From positions 7,052,501 to 7,116,500 of the forward strand of contig JASJZH010000001.1 of NCBI GenBank assembly GCA_037178975.1: 64,000 nucleotides of DNA. Direction: 5' to 3'. A model generated the notes under the pieces. The model saw nothing but the letters and a program-made list of their open reading frames with translations. It was not told where the DNA came from and made no database searches. The position numbers were made by a program, and so were the translations under genes. Shown in pieces: positions 1-11,685 of the stretch; position 1 is the first letter of the stretch, and the number at the start of each line of letters is the position of its first letter. The stretch comes from Oscheius tipulae. Its lineage: Eukaryota; Nematoda; Chromadorea; Rhabditida; Rhabditidae.

Positions 1-1503
1 CATGCGGGTTCCAGCCGAAGAAATCCATGTAAACTAAAAGAGAACAGACAGCTACTATCCAGGCAGAAGCGGTCAAGGCCGTGTTTTTGCAAAGCTGCAA
101 AAAAAATCATTTTAGTTTCCGATTGACCTACCGTAAGAACTCTGACATTCTCGACCAATTGGAATCTTTTGTTCAGGGAGTAATGCTGTGGCTTTCCCGA
201 CAACGAAACTCGGAAGATCATTCTCTTGTTCCAGAGGATCAACACGAAAAAGAGCTGAAACCATGTACTTATGTCTCTAGGGTTCCCTACCACAACGTTT
301 GCGAAAATGATGCCAATAACATAGAAGGCAAACTTCTCCACAGCATCTCCCATTGTGTTCAAATACACGAAATATGTGCCGGTTGCTGTGATGAACAAGA
401 GGATCGAGATTGAAATGTATCTTCGGCTACGTCTCTCATAGTCCTGAACATGGTCTTTGGGTGTGTCCAGTCCTCTGTGAGCGACAGGTGAAAAGAGTCG
501 TTGGTTGTTAGAGAGTTCAGAATCGTTCAGAGAACTGATTGTCGGGTAGTGGCTGTCAACGTACAAGTCAATTTCCCCTTTGGCATTGTTGGGTAGGAAA
601 AATGAAAACGCAGGAAAACACCCGAAAAATTAATGCCATTCTCTACCAATATTGGAAATTTTCCGCGGCGTGGACTCCAACCTGGGTCGCGTGGGCCGTA
701 AAGGCGCGGTACACGAAGTACAAAAAAGCTTTAGTCAAAGATGGTAGCGCATTTGATTATAGTTTTTGACTACTGGGCCTGTCGAATTAGAAAGTTTGTC
801 TGACTTGAACTTTTAGATTGTATATAGACCCGGGACAGTTTGGACACTAGGAAACAAAAACACGTTTCAAAACCAGAACACAAAGCTCAGTGACTTTTGC
901 ACAATAAACTATCACCTGGCAGAGTTCTACTCTTAATTATTAACATAATTTCCAGCTAATTCCAAAAACCAATTTTCCAATTAAGACTTACCTTTAGATG
1001 GTACAGGGCGAAGAGACGCTCGACCATGAATGCGGCCGATGCATGGGCCATCACAAAAATGTATATCATTTGAGAACAAGAGGAAATGATTAAAAACACG
1101 TCGCAATTATCTAAAATTAACGTATGGTAATAAGTTCTTGCCTCTAACCAGTCTTGAAATCATAAACTATTGCGTAACCGATAAAGATCATCCTCCCCAG
1201 ATGAGCCGGTATTTGGATTCCCACAAAGAGACTGGCGATGTAGGTGAGATTCGTGTGCCAGACTACGGTAGTGGCCAGAAGTTTCAGGAGGAAACAAGCC
1301 AAGACTATGTCGGTCAGAAGAAATATCGTCTCCAGGGAGTACACGAGATAGTAGGGCCAGAAGATGTGAATCTGACTGTTGACTTTCGGCAGAAAGTCAA
1401 AGAGATTCATGTTGCGGTCGTAGCAGACTGTCATAGAATTGTCTGAATGCATGTGACCGACGTCAAAGTGAAGAAAATAGTCAGACGAACACCTGTCATT
1501 CAT
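1..1503 (-). CDS. Serpentine chemoreceptor, Sra superfamily (Sre-like), partial
   Basis: A seven-transmembrane receptor gene, cut by the left edge of the window. Exons read 1503-1149, 1110-992, 443-132 and 94-1 (continuing), all with matching phases and GT/AG borders. The start is the first in-frame ATG. The first exon holds two hydrophobic helices. The second ends in the motif VERLFALYHLK at the end of helix 3, and the third begins DYERRSRRY. The third exon carries helices 4 and 5 and ends with YSLNKRFQLVENVRVLT, a signature of the nematode Sra/Srab/Sre group after helix 5. The last visible exon begins helix 6. Such receptors sit in sensory cilia and bind unknown chemicals. Assignment to Sre rather than Srab or Srb is uncertain; membership in the superfamily is fairly sure. 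Confidence 0.72.
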
Positions 1504-1604
1504 GAGAAGAATAAATTTGTTGTTTGCGGGGAAGCAAGCCTCCACCAGCTGTTTCTCATATCTGTGCTAATGCTTCTTATCTAAACTGAAGTATGTTCTA
1601 AAAC

Positions 1605-1672
1605 TGGTGCGCTCAGTCGGTTAGCATTCCGACTACAAAACAAAGGAGGGCGGGTTCGACAACCCCGTGGAG
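1605..1672 (+). repeat. tRNA-derived SINE-like element, family A
   Basis: A box A-like GCTCAGTCGGTTAGC is followed 30 nt later by a box B-like GGGTTCGAC. The stretch TCCGACTACAAAA between them is shared with the copy near 57.93 kb and more weakly with copies near 22.93 and 61.85 kb. No acceptor stem can be paired, so it is not a working tRNA. The rest of the gap 1504-2195 shows nothing else. Confidence 0.6.
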
Positions 1673-2195
1673 CAAATATTTCAGAACTTAGACGGGTTTT
1701 TCAGTTAATACCTGGGTCAGAATCGTCGTTTATTATAACATCATCCGTTTGAAATTTTGGAAAGCATTTCGAGCAGCAGCTTAGACCTATTTAGGAGAGA
1801 ACTGGGAAAAAACTACTCCAAATAAGTTTCTGATTTATAACAATGGAGAACAGATTCAGTCCGCTCTTTCAGATATTCTTGGACGTCTAGTAATAGGCTC
1901 TTCTGCTTGTGTGCGCATCAAAAGATAACAACTATTCAAGAGTTCTTGACCTGAATCTTTGTGAGGAAGTTCGTAAGGTTGGAGATAGACAGAGGAGGCT
2001 ATTTGCCAGAGTTCAGTCGGAAATTCTTCCCACCCCATCACACGGCATTCTGCGAAAAAACACATTTCCCTCTGATCAATGTGGTTTCCTCTCTATCCGA
2101 GGTCATTTATTCAGTCTATGAGAACATACATGATTTTGTACACAAAAGTGACACGGGGGTAGAAATAGGAGACACGTATCAAGAACACCGGTCTG

Positions 2196-5100
2196 TTACC
2201 ATTTGACAAGAGAGACCAACTTGTTTTTGAAATTACGGATGAGGTACTTGCGGGTTTCGTTGAAGACGAGCAGATAGAGTCCGACTAGAGGTCCGATGAG
2301 CCAAACGTGGACGGGCGGCGTATGAATTCCCATCATGTATTGGAAGAAGGGCAAATACATGAAGGCTATGAGGAGCAGCACCTGAAATGAGATGTTTCAG
2401 TCTGATCCAAAAATCCACCTCAATGAGAACGGCAAAGACACAGAGGACATTGGTGACCCCATGGCGGAAGATGGACACTCTTCGGGTAGTACAGTTGTAA
2501 ATGTGGAAGACTTGAGACATGACCAGAGTTATCTGCCAGGCGGCTGCGGCCTGGCCTTTTATGTACATCTGTTGGTTTTGGTCGAAGACCAGTCCGGTGG
2601 AAGTCGTGAAGTTGGCGGCTCCAACCTAAATACGGTAGACTAAGCTTAGACTTTGATATCTCTCACCTTCCAGAAGTGTTCTTGGGTAAAGAGTAGGTCG
2701 TAAAAAGAGATCGAATGGTACCAGTAGACGGAGAGGTAGGAGCAGACACAGCCGATCGTGATGGCTATCCCGGCAAAAACGTACGAATAGGCCAAGAGAC
2801 CTTTGGAGAGAAGACGAGCGTCTTTCTTTCTCGGCTTCGTGTGCATGATGTCCTGCTCCGGCTGCTCATAGGCCAACGATACGGCCGGTGGCATTTCTGA
2901 GGCCAAATCGACGGACAGGATCTGGAGGGGAGTCAAACCGAGAGGCAGTCCGAGAGCAAAGGACATCATGATCGGGAAGATTTCAGGCCACAAGTGGGCA
3001 AATGTGTAAGCAAGAGAGAGACGGAGATTGTCAAACAACAGACGGCCTTCTTCTATGCCCAGAACGATAGAGGCAAAGTTGTCGTCAAGAAGAACAATGT
3101 CAGCTGTTTGTTTGGCAATGTCCGAGCCTGGAAAACAACTGAACTCGAAATTCGAATCCAAGACCTACCACTGAGACCCATAGCTATTCCAACATTGGCT
3201 TGGGCCAATGCTGGAGCATCGTTGACCCCTCCACCCGTCACTGCTACAGTCTCTCCTCTTCTTTGAACCTCTCTCACAATCAGCAGCTTCTGTTCCGGAT
3301 TGGTTCGAGCAAAGACGATATACTTGTGCTGGAGAAGAATGTTCCAGTCTCCCTGGGTGTAGCCCAGAAGCTGCTCACCGGTCACAACTGCCCAGTCCCG
3401 TTGTCTTTCTCTTTTCGTTCCATTCTAAAGAACTTTAAGTCATGTCAAAAAAAGAATACCACCTTCCCATTACTCTCAACATAGCCTCCAGTCAGTCCAA
3501 TCTGATTTGCCAAGGCCAAAGCCGTAGTCGGATGATCTCCGGTGATCATGAAGACTTTAATGCCGGCCTGCTTGCACTGTTTGATGGCTCCAGCCGTGTC
3601 CGGTCTCGGCGGATCCATGATTGCTGCCATTCCGAGAAAGACCAGATCGTCTGGATAGTTTTTATCATCAGCCGTGAACTTGGTCTTTATGTTCGCGTTG
3701 AAATGTCTCTGGGCAAAAGCGATGACTCTTCGTCCCTCATTTCCCAACGCCTCCCACGCTCTTTGACACTGGTTCTTGAACTTTTCGTCGATTTCCATCA
3801 ACTCTTTGCCGTTGCGATGAGTAGTACAGCGATTGAGAATGACTTCCGGAGCTCCTTTCATCATGACGACGAAGCGAGCCTCGTCTGGACCTAGAGCAGC
3901 CACCTTCTCCGTGTCGGTGCCAGCCACGTCGATGAGACACCGGCAAATCATCAGCTGAGAGCGACGAATCGAGTTGAAGGGGATCTCGAATACTGTCTGA
4001 AGCAAAGTTTCTTTAAAATTGACTTCTAACTGACGTGATATCTCTGTCGGATGCCCTCGACTGAAGCATTCTGCTCAACGTACTTGACCAAGGCCACGTC
4101 ACTGGGAATTCCAAAGATCTCATTCTTCTTGCTTTTTCTCTGGCTGTTAGTGGCTAAAATGAATTTATAAAGGGAAGAACTTGCAACTCACGACTGGAAT
4201 CCTGTCTGTTCTCGGTTCCAGAAGCCATCGACTGAAGATCGGCAGTCGAGCCGAGACCTCCTCTTCCTCTCTCGGAGACCTGTCCTGTTCTTGTATCCCT
4301 GTATCTCGTTCATATTTCAAATTTCTACTGAACTCACACGACGAGAAACTTCTTTTTACACGGAGCTGAGAGCATAGCCTCACTGGCACTTTTCTGCATG
4401 GCTCGAAGAGTGGAGACTCGTCTCATCGAGCGGCGTTGATGCTCGAATTGGGCTCGATTGCAGACCGACATGACTGAATCTCTCCGTATTTTCCGAAGGT
4501 TTCAGCTTACCTGTCAAGATGTCTGGAAGCGGATCTTCCAATCGATCCCCCGACTTGATGGCATTTCTCATGGCTCGGAGATGGGGATGCTTCTGATCGA
4601 CGCCGAGTCCTGAACCCCTCAAACTTAGACTATTGACTCCACTTACCAGAAACCAGTTTCTCATTGAACCACAAATCTGTGACCACGGTGTTGTTCATTG
4701 TGAGGGTTCCTGATTTGTCGGCACAGATTACGGTAGCAGCACCGAGTTCGTCTGAAAGTTGTTATTCAAAGTATATGAAAACGATACCAATTAGTTCGAG
4801 CTTCTTTATGTAAATGTTCTTCGAGGCCATTCTTCTTGCAATGATCCGGAGCTGGGACATGACAGTCGCTGGTAAACCTTGAGGCACATTGGCCACGATG
4901 ATGACCAGGAATCCTACCACGAAATGGTCCAGTACATTTTCGAATCTGAATGGATATAATCTATAGATTCACTTTAATCCCACTTGGCCACAATACAACC
5001 GATGAGGAACACTCCGACAGCCATACAAACTGCCAGAACTGTGATAAAGTTGGCAAAAGCCTCCAGTTCAGTCGTGAGCTTGCCTCTCGGCGGGGGAATG

Positions 5101-6034
5101 TTGTGATGGAGATGAGCAATGCCGCCCAGGACTGTGAACTTTCCTGTCCGAATGACCAAACCAATTCCGTCACCCTCCACACAGTAACTGCCCTTAAAGG
5201 CGACGTTCCTGCTCTCGAAAACGGAAATGTGATCAGCCACTGGCTCGACAGTCGCCTCGAACTTGCTGCTTTTTCCTCTCACGTCCGAAGACTCGATCGA
5301 GAGTCCGTTCGTTTGCAGAACCCTCAAATCTGCTGGAATGTGACTGCCTGACTTGAGAAAGACCAAATCTCCGACTACGAGCTCTGCCGTGTCCACCTCC
5401 TTCTCTTCACAGTCCCTGATGACGACAGCTTTCGAAGGCAGGAGTTTCTTGAAGCCTTGTGTCACTTTGCTGGCCTTCCTCTGTTGCCAGACCGATATCA
5501 AGCTCATGAAGATGACGACTAGGATAAGGATCACCGCACAGTAAAGATTTAGCGGTTCGTTGTTCCCGTTGGCTCTGTGGATTATGTACGTCACTATCGA
5601 GAGGATTGCGGCTCCTGGAAACGAAAGTTTACTTTGAGAAAACTGTAATCCGGACCTGTTAGAAGCAGCCAAAATTTGTAGTGGAACTGTTCTTTCAGTA
5701 GCGATATCCAGGTGTCGTCTTTGACGGAAGGTATTACATTGTTGCCGCCATCTTTCAGTCGTTTCCTGGCCTCTTCCGTGCTGAGACCATCGCTTCTCTC
5801 AGGAAGCTCTGTGAAGATCAGCGAGTCCGGATAAACATCTTTTAATTGTTCGAGCGAGAGCTTGTGCTCAACGAAGGAGCGTCCAATTTCCTAATTTTGA
5901 ATCTTGTAACACTGTTTTGTCTCTCGTTACCTGTCGAGCTTCTGCGACATTTTGAGCGGTGCTGGGACGGATTCGGTCTCTTCTGCGCCATCGGAGACAA
6001 GAGATTCCCTTCTCAATGTCTTTGTCTGGACAGA
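2196..6034 (-). CDS. Na+/K+-ATPase alpha-like P-type ATPase with degenerate catalytic motifs
   Basis: A P2C-type ATPase alpha subunit. Exons with consistent phases: 5890-5656, 5614-4984, 4945-4788, 4751-4647, 4609-4511, 4473-4340, 4279-4192, 4153-4035, 3996-3463, 3424-3169, 3127-2667, 2625-2419, 2381-2196, giving about 1070 residues plus an unresolved first exon around 6034-5931. The N-domain KGAPE, the hinge DPPR and [22 protein letters not shown] and the C-terminal helices are all recognisable. Four key sites differ from working pumps. The A-domain TGES is RGKS (5268-5279). The phosphorylation loop DKTGT is DKSGT (4705-4719), aspartate kept. The helix-4 PEGL is PQGL (4879-4881). TGDGVND is TGGGVND (3218-3238). 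The reading frame is intact across 13 exons, so this is more likely a functional pseudo-pump than a dead gene. C. elegans CATP-1, a relative, has been reported to act independently of pumping. Confidence 0.9.
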
Positions 6035-6626
6035 CTGAAAAAGGTGACGTCGATTCGAGTAAACGGGGATCAAGGAACGTGCTTTGACCTCGACACGTAG
6101 CGGGAATAACAGACCTGGGATTTTGGAGCTGGTGGTTGTGTCGTTGTTAGTCTTGCAAGAACTGCTACAGTCAGGGAGTTGATGCTCAGCCCAGCCCATT
6201 GCTTACTTGCTGCTGGTCATGCTGTGTGGGAAAACTGGAACCAGAAAAATTTTTCTCTATCATAAATCTGCAGAGGAGAAGAAGGAAGACATGACATCAT
6301 CGCGGGGACAGTTTGGGAGGGGGTTGAGAAGAAACGATAAAAGAACCACATTGTGACGGGAGACGCGCAGCACAAAAGACACACACCTAGGTCGAAAAGA
6401 AACATCATATTTTTGGGGGAATAATAGGCAGACAATCAATCTGGGAAAAGGTCGGATCACATGGTCATCAGCCTTATCATAGACACACTATCGATGTCTT
6501 TCAAAGACGCTCGACTGTAATAGCGGACTTTTTCCAAGGCTCTTTTAGAATTGTGGATACTTGGTGAATCTGCTGCTGTTTGGGAACAGGAGCTCGACTG
6601 TCTAACAGATACAAGAGTGGCATCCC

Positions 6627-6735
6627 ATGCAAGACAACAAATGGAGTTAGACCGCCGAGCGGGTTCGAACCCGGGTCGCTTGAGCCAAATGACAGCACTT
6701 TACCAGTACACCAATTTTGGAAGGCGGCCCGCAGA
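6627..6735 (-). repeat. tRNA-derived SINE-like element, family B
   Basis: Read on the minus strand it holds a degenerate box A (GGTGTACTGGTAAAGTGC) and a perfect box B-like GGGTTCGAACCC, then GGTCTAACTCCATTTGTTG and TCTTGCATGGG. The same order with the same spacing recurs at 63.11-63.20 kb inside an intron. It lies upstream of the ATPase gene. Confidence 0.6.
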
Positions 6736-8940
6736 CAGATAGATGAAGATGGCTCGCATACAGGATGGAACGGTTCCGCTGACCGATACAGCCAATGTTT
6801 AGCGATATGAGTAAGAGTGAACAATTTGTATACATTCTGTCAAGCCCACGAAACGAAAGAGAGAGGGAGAGAAAAAGAATGAGTATACAGTTGGTCAGAA
6901 TTGGGGGAAAAGACGAAAACCAGGTTTCACATGGGAGGGACAGAAGAGAACCACTCAGTGTAAGACATTGATTCGAAATGCGGCTACCAGTTTTCTCTTC
7001 TAGGTGACAAGAAAAAACAACTGGATAATCCGCGAAAAATGGCGCGGTGGTCTCTTGTGTTTATTGATAGATACGCAGTCCCCCCGAATCGGGTAAGAGA
7101 GCTTGTGCGGTTGGCAAACCAGATTCTGAACGCGGACACATCGATCAAAACGATATCCCCTACCATCAAAAAGGTCAAAGGGTCCTCCTCTCTTTCGTCT
7201 TTGTCACATCGGATTACGGGGTCAGAGTGACGCTTTCTTTTGAACAGAGTGGAGGGCGGACTGCCATCGACAGTCTCCTACTGTTTACTTCCTAGAGAAA
7301 TAGGAAAAGGAGAAAGAGTGATAGTGAACGCCTTTTTGGGTCGGAACAGTTGTCGTCTCACATTAAAGGACTAATTTGTAAGTAACCTAATATCGACAGT
7401 CTACCAATCCGAAAGAAATTCTTGAATGTGGTACTTTGGATAGGCCTAAACCGTTTGAGACAATTGTGTCTACTTCGTGTTTTTAGGCCCAATCTGGCAG
7501 CAGAACCCTTTCTGACAGTAGTTTGAAGAATGACCGCCAAGAACACTTTGCACCCGTCTAGATGATGGACGCGCGAACCAAAGCCCCGCTAGACCAATGT
7601 TCAAATCCCACGAAAAAATGATCAACTGTGCCTTTGGTTCGAGGGGTCTTTATGACTTTTCGAGAGACGGGTGCACGGAATGAAACTAACAATGGTCGAG
7701 TGCGGTAGCTGTCCGTTTTAAACTGAAACAAAAGAAAGAAAGAGAGAGAGATCAATATAATACGTCTCGACCCTCGACTCTTGACAAAAGAAACAGACTG
7801 TTGACAGCGACATTTTGACCTGAATTGGACCCCGGAAGACCGTTCAAGTGCACAGCACCAGTTTGGTATCGTAGTTGCAGCGCGCGCTAAAGTGATGTCA
7901 TGCCAGAATGATCCTCCCCGATTTTACGAGCTTTTAACGGACACAAATTGCGGGTTTTCGGTCAAGGAATAGAGACGAGCGGGAAGTCAGAGATTTTAGG
8001 CTACTGAACTAAATGTTTGGATAGACTACCGTAGCGGTTGCAAGTTCTTTACAGAAGATTCTAAGATTCTGTTCACTGTTCTGCAAAGTTTTCAAGGTAA
8101 AAAGCATGTTTGGAAACGGTTGATAACAAGCTAGTGTAGCATAAAACGTTTGTGGGATGGTAAGTCACAAGAAAGGAACTCGATTGAGTCGAGGTTTCAA
8201 CCTAAGGCAGCGTCTCTTTATCAAACTCAAAAGTTAGAAACGGTAAGCGACCTTCCAGTGAGAACAAAATGGACAGACTACCCAGTCTCTGGGCCAGAAT
8301 GATACCATGAGACTAACAATAGTTAGTGTCAACAAGAACCCCATAAAATCCCCTGTGATCAGTGGAAATCAGGATTCTACTGTAAAGCTACCGTAACCAG
8401 CGTTCAGCTTCCCAGAGTGAACCGGCTTTGTAGGAAAGAAAAAGAGTGGGAGAGAACCTCAGAAGGAAGTATGGCTATCTTGGAAAGGGGGTCGAACCGA
8501 GATGGTCTCCCGACGTCATCGGGATGCATGCCCCCCACAGCAACACGTTCGACAATATGCCGGGTGCAACCCTCTTCCGGAGTGAGTGAAAGATGAACTG
8601 CAAACAGTCGCGGACAGGAAAAAAGCCGAGGGCAATTAACGCCTGAGGCGCGAAACAAACAGACAAAGTCAGAATCTTGAGGGCGGAGATCACAACTTTT
8701 TCCTGGTGTAGGAACTCGACCAATTGCAGGTGGAAATACACGGAATTTTTCAATTCAAAGTGCAAAACATCCAAAAGGGATTGTTCGCGTCACTTTTAGG
8801 AACTTCGTTGCAGGAGCGTTGACTTGTCAAAACTTGTCAATTCTAAGACTCGCTTCTATTCCAGTGCAGAGAGCAATCAAGTCGTCTTCTGTGCTGTCGT
8901 CTCCTACAGAATCAGGCTTCGTTTCACAAAGTTTGTTCTT

Positions 8941-9040
8941 TTGTCGCAATCTTTCCTAGTTACCCTTCGCTCATGAATTTCTACGGTCTCCAAAAAGACG
9001 ACACACTTTTGCACACACTTTTGGTTACCTTTCTCTCCCA
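8941..9040 (+). repeat. Dispersed repeat, copy 1 of about 100 bp
   Basis: Shares an ordered series of blocks with 9650-9747: TTGTCGCA, GTTACC(C/T)TTCGCTCATGA, TTTCTAC, CCAAAAA, GACGACA, ACTTTTGC, CACACTTTTG and TTACCTTTC. The two copies stand in direct orientation about 700 bp apart. No terminal repeats or coding capacity are visible. Confidence 0.55.
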
Positions 9041-9649
9041 CCTTGACTAGGATCTAAGGTAGTCCCGAGCAACAGATTTCAGAAACTCAGATTTGAATGC
9101 TCTAAGTCTTTAGCCTGTGTTGCCTTCGGATGTGCTCCCTTCGGAGAATTTTAAATCAGGTACTAGAGGCTGGGGCGCCGTCGAGGTGTAAGAAGATTGG
9201 TTGTCGGAGATTCCTTGAAGACTGGATCAAATGTTTAAGAAACGACAGTTCTGTGGTCCTTTCTCCTGTTAGTTTTCAGATTCTGGTAGAGACAATCCGC
9301 TGCGTACCCTTCAAGCTGAACACCTAGTCAACTTCCAAGCTTAGTCCGGATGACTGATAGGGGAACAAGGCGCATGCTGTTCATAGAGAGGCCCGGAAGA
9401 TGTTTGTCGATCACATCGTCCTGTTCTACGGTTAATTTTCTTTCTGGTTCACCTTTTGCTGAAGGCTTTGACACCCACACGTCCATTGTTTAAATCCACC
9501 AAATGATCATGCGCTAGCTACTTCCATCTCGCTATGGCGCTGTCATGGTCCAAGACGAGTTGCAACACGAGAGAAAGTAGTCCTACGAGCCCAAAATATC
9601 CTAGGAGACGGGTCATGCACAAATTTTCCAGAAATTTTGACCTATTCTA

Positions 9650-9747
9650 CTGTCGCACTGTCTTCTGGTTACCTTTCGCTCATGAGTTTCTACCTTTTCC
9701 AAAAAAAGGCGACATACTTTTGCGCACACTTTTGATTACCTTCCTCC
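9650..9747 (+). repeat. Dispersed repeat, copy 2 of about 100 bp
   Basis: Direct-orientation partner of 8941-9040. A weaker, partial third match starts near 9440 (TTTCTGGTTCACCTTTTGCTG). Element type is unknown. Confidence 0.5.
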
Positions 9748-10215
9748 TGTTAAGACTTGCCGAAACTCTGAAAAAATCGGGCATGACCCCTCCTTCCGTT
9801 CACAAAATTTGAGCATGGCCTGTCCTCAAAATCTCGTCAACGTGTTCGTCTCTTTGGCGGGGATTCGTTCATCAGCGGGCTCTCTTGGCTACAGGACACA
9901 TGGCAGTCTCCGAGACCAGAATCAGCAGCCAAACAGCAAGGGAGTTATGACTCGTCTGAAACAGAGATGTGTCTCTCTGCCGGAGTACTCCCAGTCAGAT
10001 AGCAACTGCTAGACTAATAAAGACTCGGTAACAATCTCAGTATTTCTTTCTGGGGGTCATATCCTAGTGTGAATCTTAGCAGAGCAATCTTTCTAACTCA
10101 TTAACACTGACCCGGTCCAGTGTTGACCCGACGTGGGCGCTTGGGAAGACGAACTAACCTGGCTTGGCACCCATTTTGAAAAAAAAAACAAGGAAGAAAG
10201 GAACAAAGCATAGAT

Positions 10216-11310
10216 TTATTTCTTCAGCGTCATTTTGAGCTTCTCAAGCTCAGCCAGCCTTCTGACTCTTTCCTGCTGGTGGTCGGCCATTTTGTCGAGA
10301 GGCAAGGCTTCGTCCAGTCTCTCTGCCAACTTGGCCACCACATCGGCCTCATTGAAACTGGGAGCTGGACCGAAATCCGCATGAACGTTCCTCATCCCGG
10401 GCGAGTAGCGGACGCTGTAGTCGGCCACCCCGAAGGCATTGAGATGGATTGTCTCGAAGGGTCCGTAGAAGGCGTATCTCGGGCCGAGACCCTCGCTCAT
10501 AACCTGGAAATCGTATAGTTTTTGGGTCTTCCTTCAACTGACCTTATCAACGTCTTCTACCGATAACACGCCGTCGGCGACAAGACGCCAAGCTTCGGCT
10601 ATCAGAGCGAACTGGAGACGATTGACCGCAAAGCCGACTACTTCCTTGTTTAGACGGATCGGCTCCTGTCCTATGTCTTTCAATATTCTCATAGCTGTTT
10701 CTACAGCCTTCTGAGAGGTCCAAGGCGCTGGAATGACCTCGACCAGACGGAGATAGACAGGAGGATTTACTGGATGAGAGACGAGACAGCGTTCTCTATG
10801 AACCAATCTTCGGATTGCTTTGGTTGACCTACCGTCCAACCAAACCCTCAGTAAACGAGCTGGGAGGGATCGTTGATGTGCTACTGGCTAGAATACAATC
10901 CAAGGGAGCTAACGCGTCCATCTCGCCAAAGATTTTCTGTTTGAAGTCAACCGTCTCGACGGCTGATTCCTGGAAGGATTTATTATGTTTTCAGACCCTT
11001 ACCTGAGCATAAATTGCGTCTTCTAGTGCCTCTTCGAGACTGGTAGTCGAGCTGATCAGACGCAGGGCTTCTTCAGCAGAGATCTTTCCTCTTAGAAGTC
11101 CCTGCTTCTCTAACATCTTCATCTTTTCTTCCACATTCGCCCGAGCCGCAGCTATTGAGGCTTTATTGATGTCGTATAGGCAGACGTGATATCCAGCACT
11201 GGCGAACAGAGTAGCCCAGCAAGAACCTATCAAGCCACTGAAAGTGTTGTCTGAAGAAGAAAGTGAGCGACGAACCTTCCAACAATGGCAATCTTTCCTT
11301 TCGAATTCAT
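10216..11310 (-). CDS. CRYL1: Lambda-crystallin / L-gulonate 3-dehydrogenase homologue
   Basis: Member of the 3-hydroxyacyl-CoA dehydrogenase family closest to CRYL1, which oxidises L-gulonate with NAD+ in the cytosolic uronate cycle. Exons: 11310-11276, 11237-11003, 10969-10857, 10807-10543, 10503-10216, about 311 residues against 319 in human. The N-terminus has the NAD-binding fold: [14 protein letters not shown], then an acidic residue in YDIN at the end of strand 2. ASSTST lies in the third exon, followed by the catalytic-region [20 protein letters not shown] and the [11 protein letters not shown] motif start the C-terminal helical domain. The border between exons 3 and 4 is the least certain; the chosen 49-nt intron gives a slightly short loop. 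It is followed downstream by a 4-kb gene-poor stretch and lies head-to-tail behind HSP70. Confidence 0.9.
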
Positions 11311-11685
11311 GGCGATATTGGAAACGAACGGTTGACTAAAGGTGATCGGGTGGACGCGGCGGCAATAAAAAGGCCCGGTCACATGGACGCAAGAGGACAC
11401 TTGGAGACCGCTGTTTACGCTGCGGCCAGGATGGAAAATTTGTTTATTCAATTGATAAGAGATAGAGGCCCAGTGTTCAATTACGTGGCTACAAGACGAT
11501 ATACTATAAGACTGAACAGAAGAGGAGGAAATGTTTCAGTCCCTGGGCCGCCTTAGTTTTCTGGGGAGGATTTTCGAGCAGTATTGCTGTAGAGTGAAGT
11601 GCAAATAACCAAAACTTTTGTTCATACCCATAATTTATTTACAAATATTAACAGTAAAGTGTATGTACAAACAGTTGAGATCAAA

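Larger units (their letters stand above)
6035..10215. other. Long stretch without a supported gene
   Basis: About 4 kb with short, scattered open frames that lack splice-linked partners or family resemblance. It contains a family-B tRNA-like element (about 6627-6735), purine-rich runs near 6858-6885, and two diverged copies of a roughly 100-bp repeat (8941-9040 and 9650-9747). I see no other structure in it. Confidence 0.6.

Noticed and set aside
7039-7230. Short plus-strand frame starting MARWSLVFIDRYAV
   Set aside because: Isolated, with no splice partners or family resemblance, in a gene-poor region.
8475-8774. Minus-strand frame of 99 codons with a hydrophobic part
   Set aside because: No ATG-led signal, no splice-linked neighbours and no motif; probably chance.
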